Assembly: GCA_017519865.1 (NCBI GenBank)
Contig: JAFWRQ010000030.1
Span: 78,573 to 142,572 of the forward strand
Length of the DNA stretch: 64,000 bases
Direction: 5' to 3'
Origin: Bacteroidales bacterium
Lineage (GTDB): Bacteria > Bacteroidota > Bacteroidia > Bacteroidales > UBA932
In this document: in pieces, positions 63,416 to 64,000 of the stretch
Numbering within the stretch: position 1 is the first letter of the stretch
Layout of the letters: the number at the start of each line of letters is the position of its first letter
Position numbers and translations under genes: made by a program
The notes under the pieces: generated by a model
The model's database searches: none
Told to the model about the DNA's origin: nothing
The model's input: the letters and a program-made list of their open reading frames with translations, nothing else

Positions 63416-64000
63416 TTACGGTTGTAACGTGATGCCAAATACCAAGAAGGCAGACTTGGAATAAGGGTTGGCCTCCACCCGGGCGAAAACCGGAATGGAG
63501 AAAGTATCCGTAACCTGGATGTCCTTCGCCGCCGTCAATGCGAGGTTGGTGACGGCGAATCTGTCCGTACCGTAGAAACCGGTGGCAAACGGGACCGCAC
63601 CGGCCGTGGCCGTCCAATCGACATCGCCGAGCTTAAACGGAACGCTGATTTCCAAATAGCTGCTGTAAGCGAGTTTTCCGGTAGCCTCCACCAGGTCGTT
63701 GCCTGCAAAGTTGGTGTACCACTGCAGCGACGCAAAGCCGAAGTCATAACCGGCATTCGCCTCGAACACATGGTTCGTATAGTCGGCGGCGTACTTGAAG
63801 TAGTGGTTCAGCGGGTCCAGACCCGCATTGAACCAATAATCCGTCACGCCGATATTGAAACCTCCGACCGAGTAAGCAAGCGTCAGGTCCAGTTCCTTCG
63901 TATCGGCCGGGTCGGACAGGCCCACCGAGCCCCAGGCCGAGAGGCTCAAGCCCTTGTAGCTGACGCCGAGCGCCGGCTGCATCGACACGTCGCCCAATTC
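63416..64000 (-). CDS. Outer-membrane beta-barrel-like protein, C-terminal part
   Basis: The frame is open at the right window edge; about 195 residues are visible up to the stop at 63416. The sequence alternates short amphipathic strands (LSAWGSVGLSD, LTLAYSVGGFNIGVTDYWF, ANAGYDFGFASLQWYTNF) and ends FLVFGITLQP, a typical barrel end. I recognise no specific family. The signal peptide would lie outside the window. No terminator is obvious in the 49-bp gap to nadE. Confidence 0.6.
   Translation of the reverse strand, partial: ELGDVSMQPALGVSYKGLSLSAWGSVGLSDPADTKELDLTLAYSVGGFNIGVTDYWFNAGLDPLNHYFKYAADYTNHVFEANAGYDFGFASLQWYTNFAGNDLVEATGKLAYSSYLEISVPFKLGDVDWTATAGAVPFATGFYGTDRFAVTNLALTAAKDIQVTDTFSIPVFARVEANPYSKSAFLVFGITLQP

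Overview
This window looks like a chromosomal segment of a fairly high-GC member of the order Bacteroidales, probably an uncultured gut-type lineage. The evidence is the gene families: a zinc-cysteine-free CobB, DUF4249 with a TonB receptor, DUF4290 next to ftsK, type III glutamine synthetase, an LL-diaminopimelate aminotransferase, and an AddAB-like pair. Promoters also follow the Bacteroidetes pattern, a TTTG box, about 19 bases, then TAnnTTTG. No phage, insertion sequence or CRISPR array was seen.

Layout. 1-3600: 3' end of a GH53 endo-galactanase, then leftward pgeF, tRNA-Leu, rpsU, a sirtuin and an AAA ATPase. 3643-9470: rightward rplU-rpmA, serS-ruvC and a large Gly/Met-rich outer-membrane beta-barrel. 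9494-9638: decayed remnant of an iron-sulfur oxidoreductase. 9639-15296: lnt, a PASTA protein, rluD, ribonuclease E/G, a 29-residue ribosome-type protein and HU. 15449-22614: lon-ung-coaD-thioredoxin-like protein, a ribbon-helix-helix-like regulator, a zinc peptidase and alr. 22621-28541: S4 protein and manA, a DJ-1 protein, DUF4249 with its TonB receptor, and a 42-bp tandem repeat. 28542-36379: YbjQ, membrane protein, reverse rubrerythrin and AddB/AddA. 36380-41284: leftward DUF4290-ftsK-lolA-DUF362. 41420-44674: four-gene cassette of HprK-like kinase, signal-peptidase-fold protein, PqqD and ABC exporter. 44679-47673: FISUMP lipoprotein, ApbE lipoprotein and two small membrane proteins. 47696-61099: leftward nitrogen operon. 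61273-64000: NAD synthetase and a partial beta-barrel protein.

The most interesting region is the leader of the nitrogen operon. The operon asnB-GSIII-gltB-gltD-dapF-dapL-purF is preceded by a Bacteroidetes-type promoter, a 35-codon reading frame with six Asn and four Gln codons, a 7-nt segment at its end that can pair with the 5' arm of the next hairpin, and a strong intrinsic terminator. Together these look like a classical ribosome-mediated transcription attenuator sensing Asn and/or Gln charging. This is inferred from sequence and has not been tested.

The 41420-44674 cassette resembles RiPP (modified peptide) maturation and export machinery without a recognisable precursor. rpsU carries an almost ideal Shine-Dalgarno sequence, which fits the known special status of that gene in this phylum.
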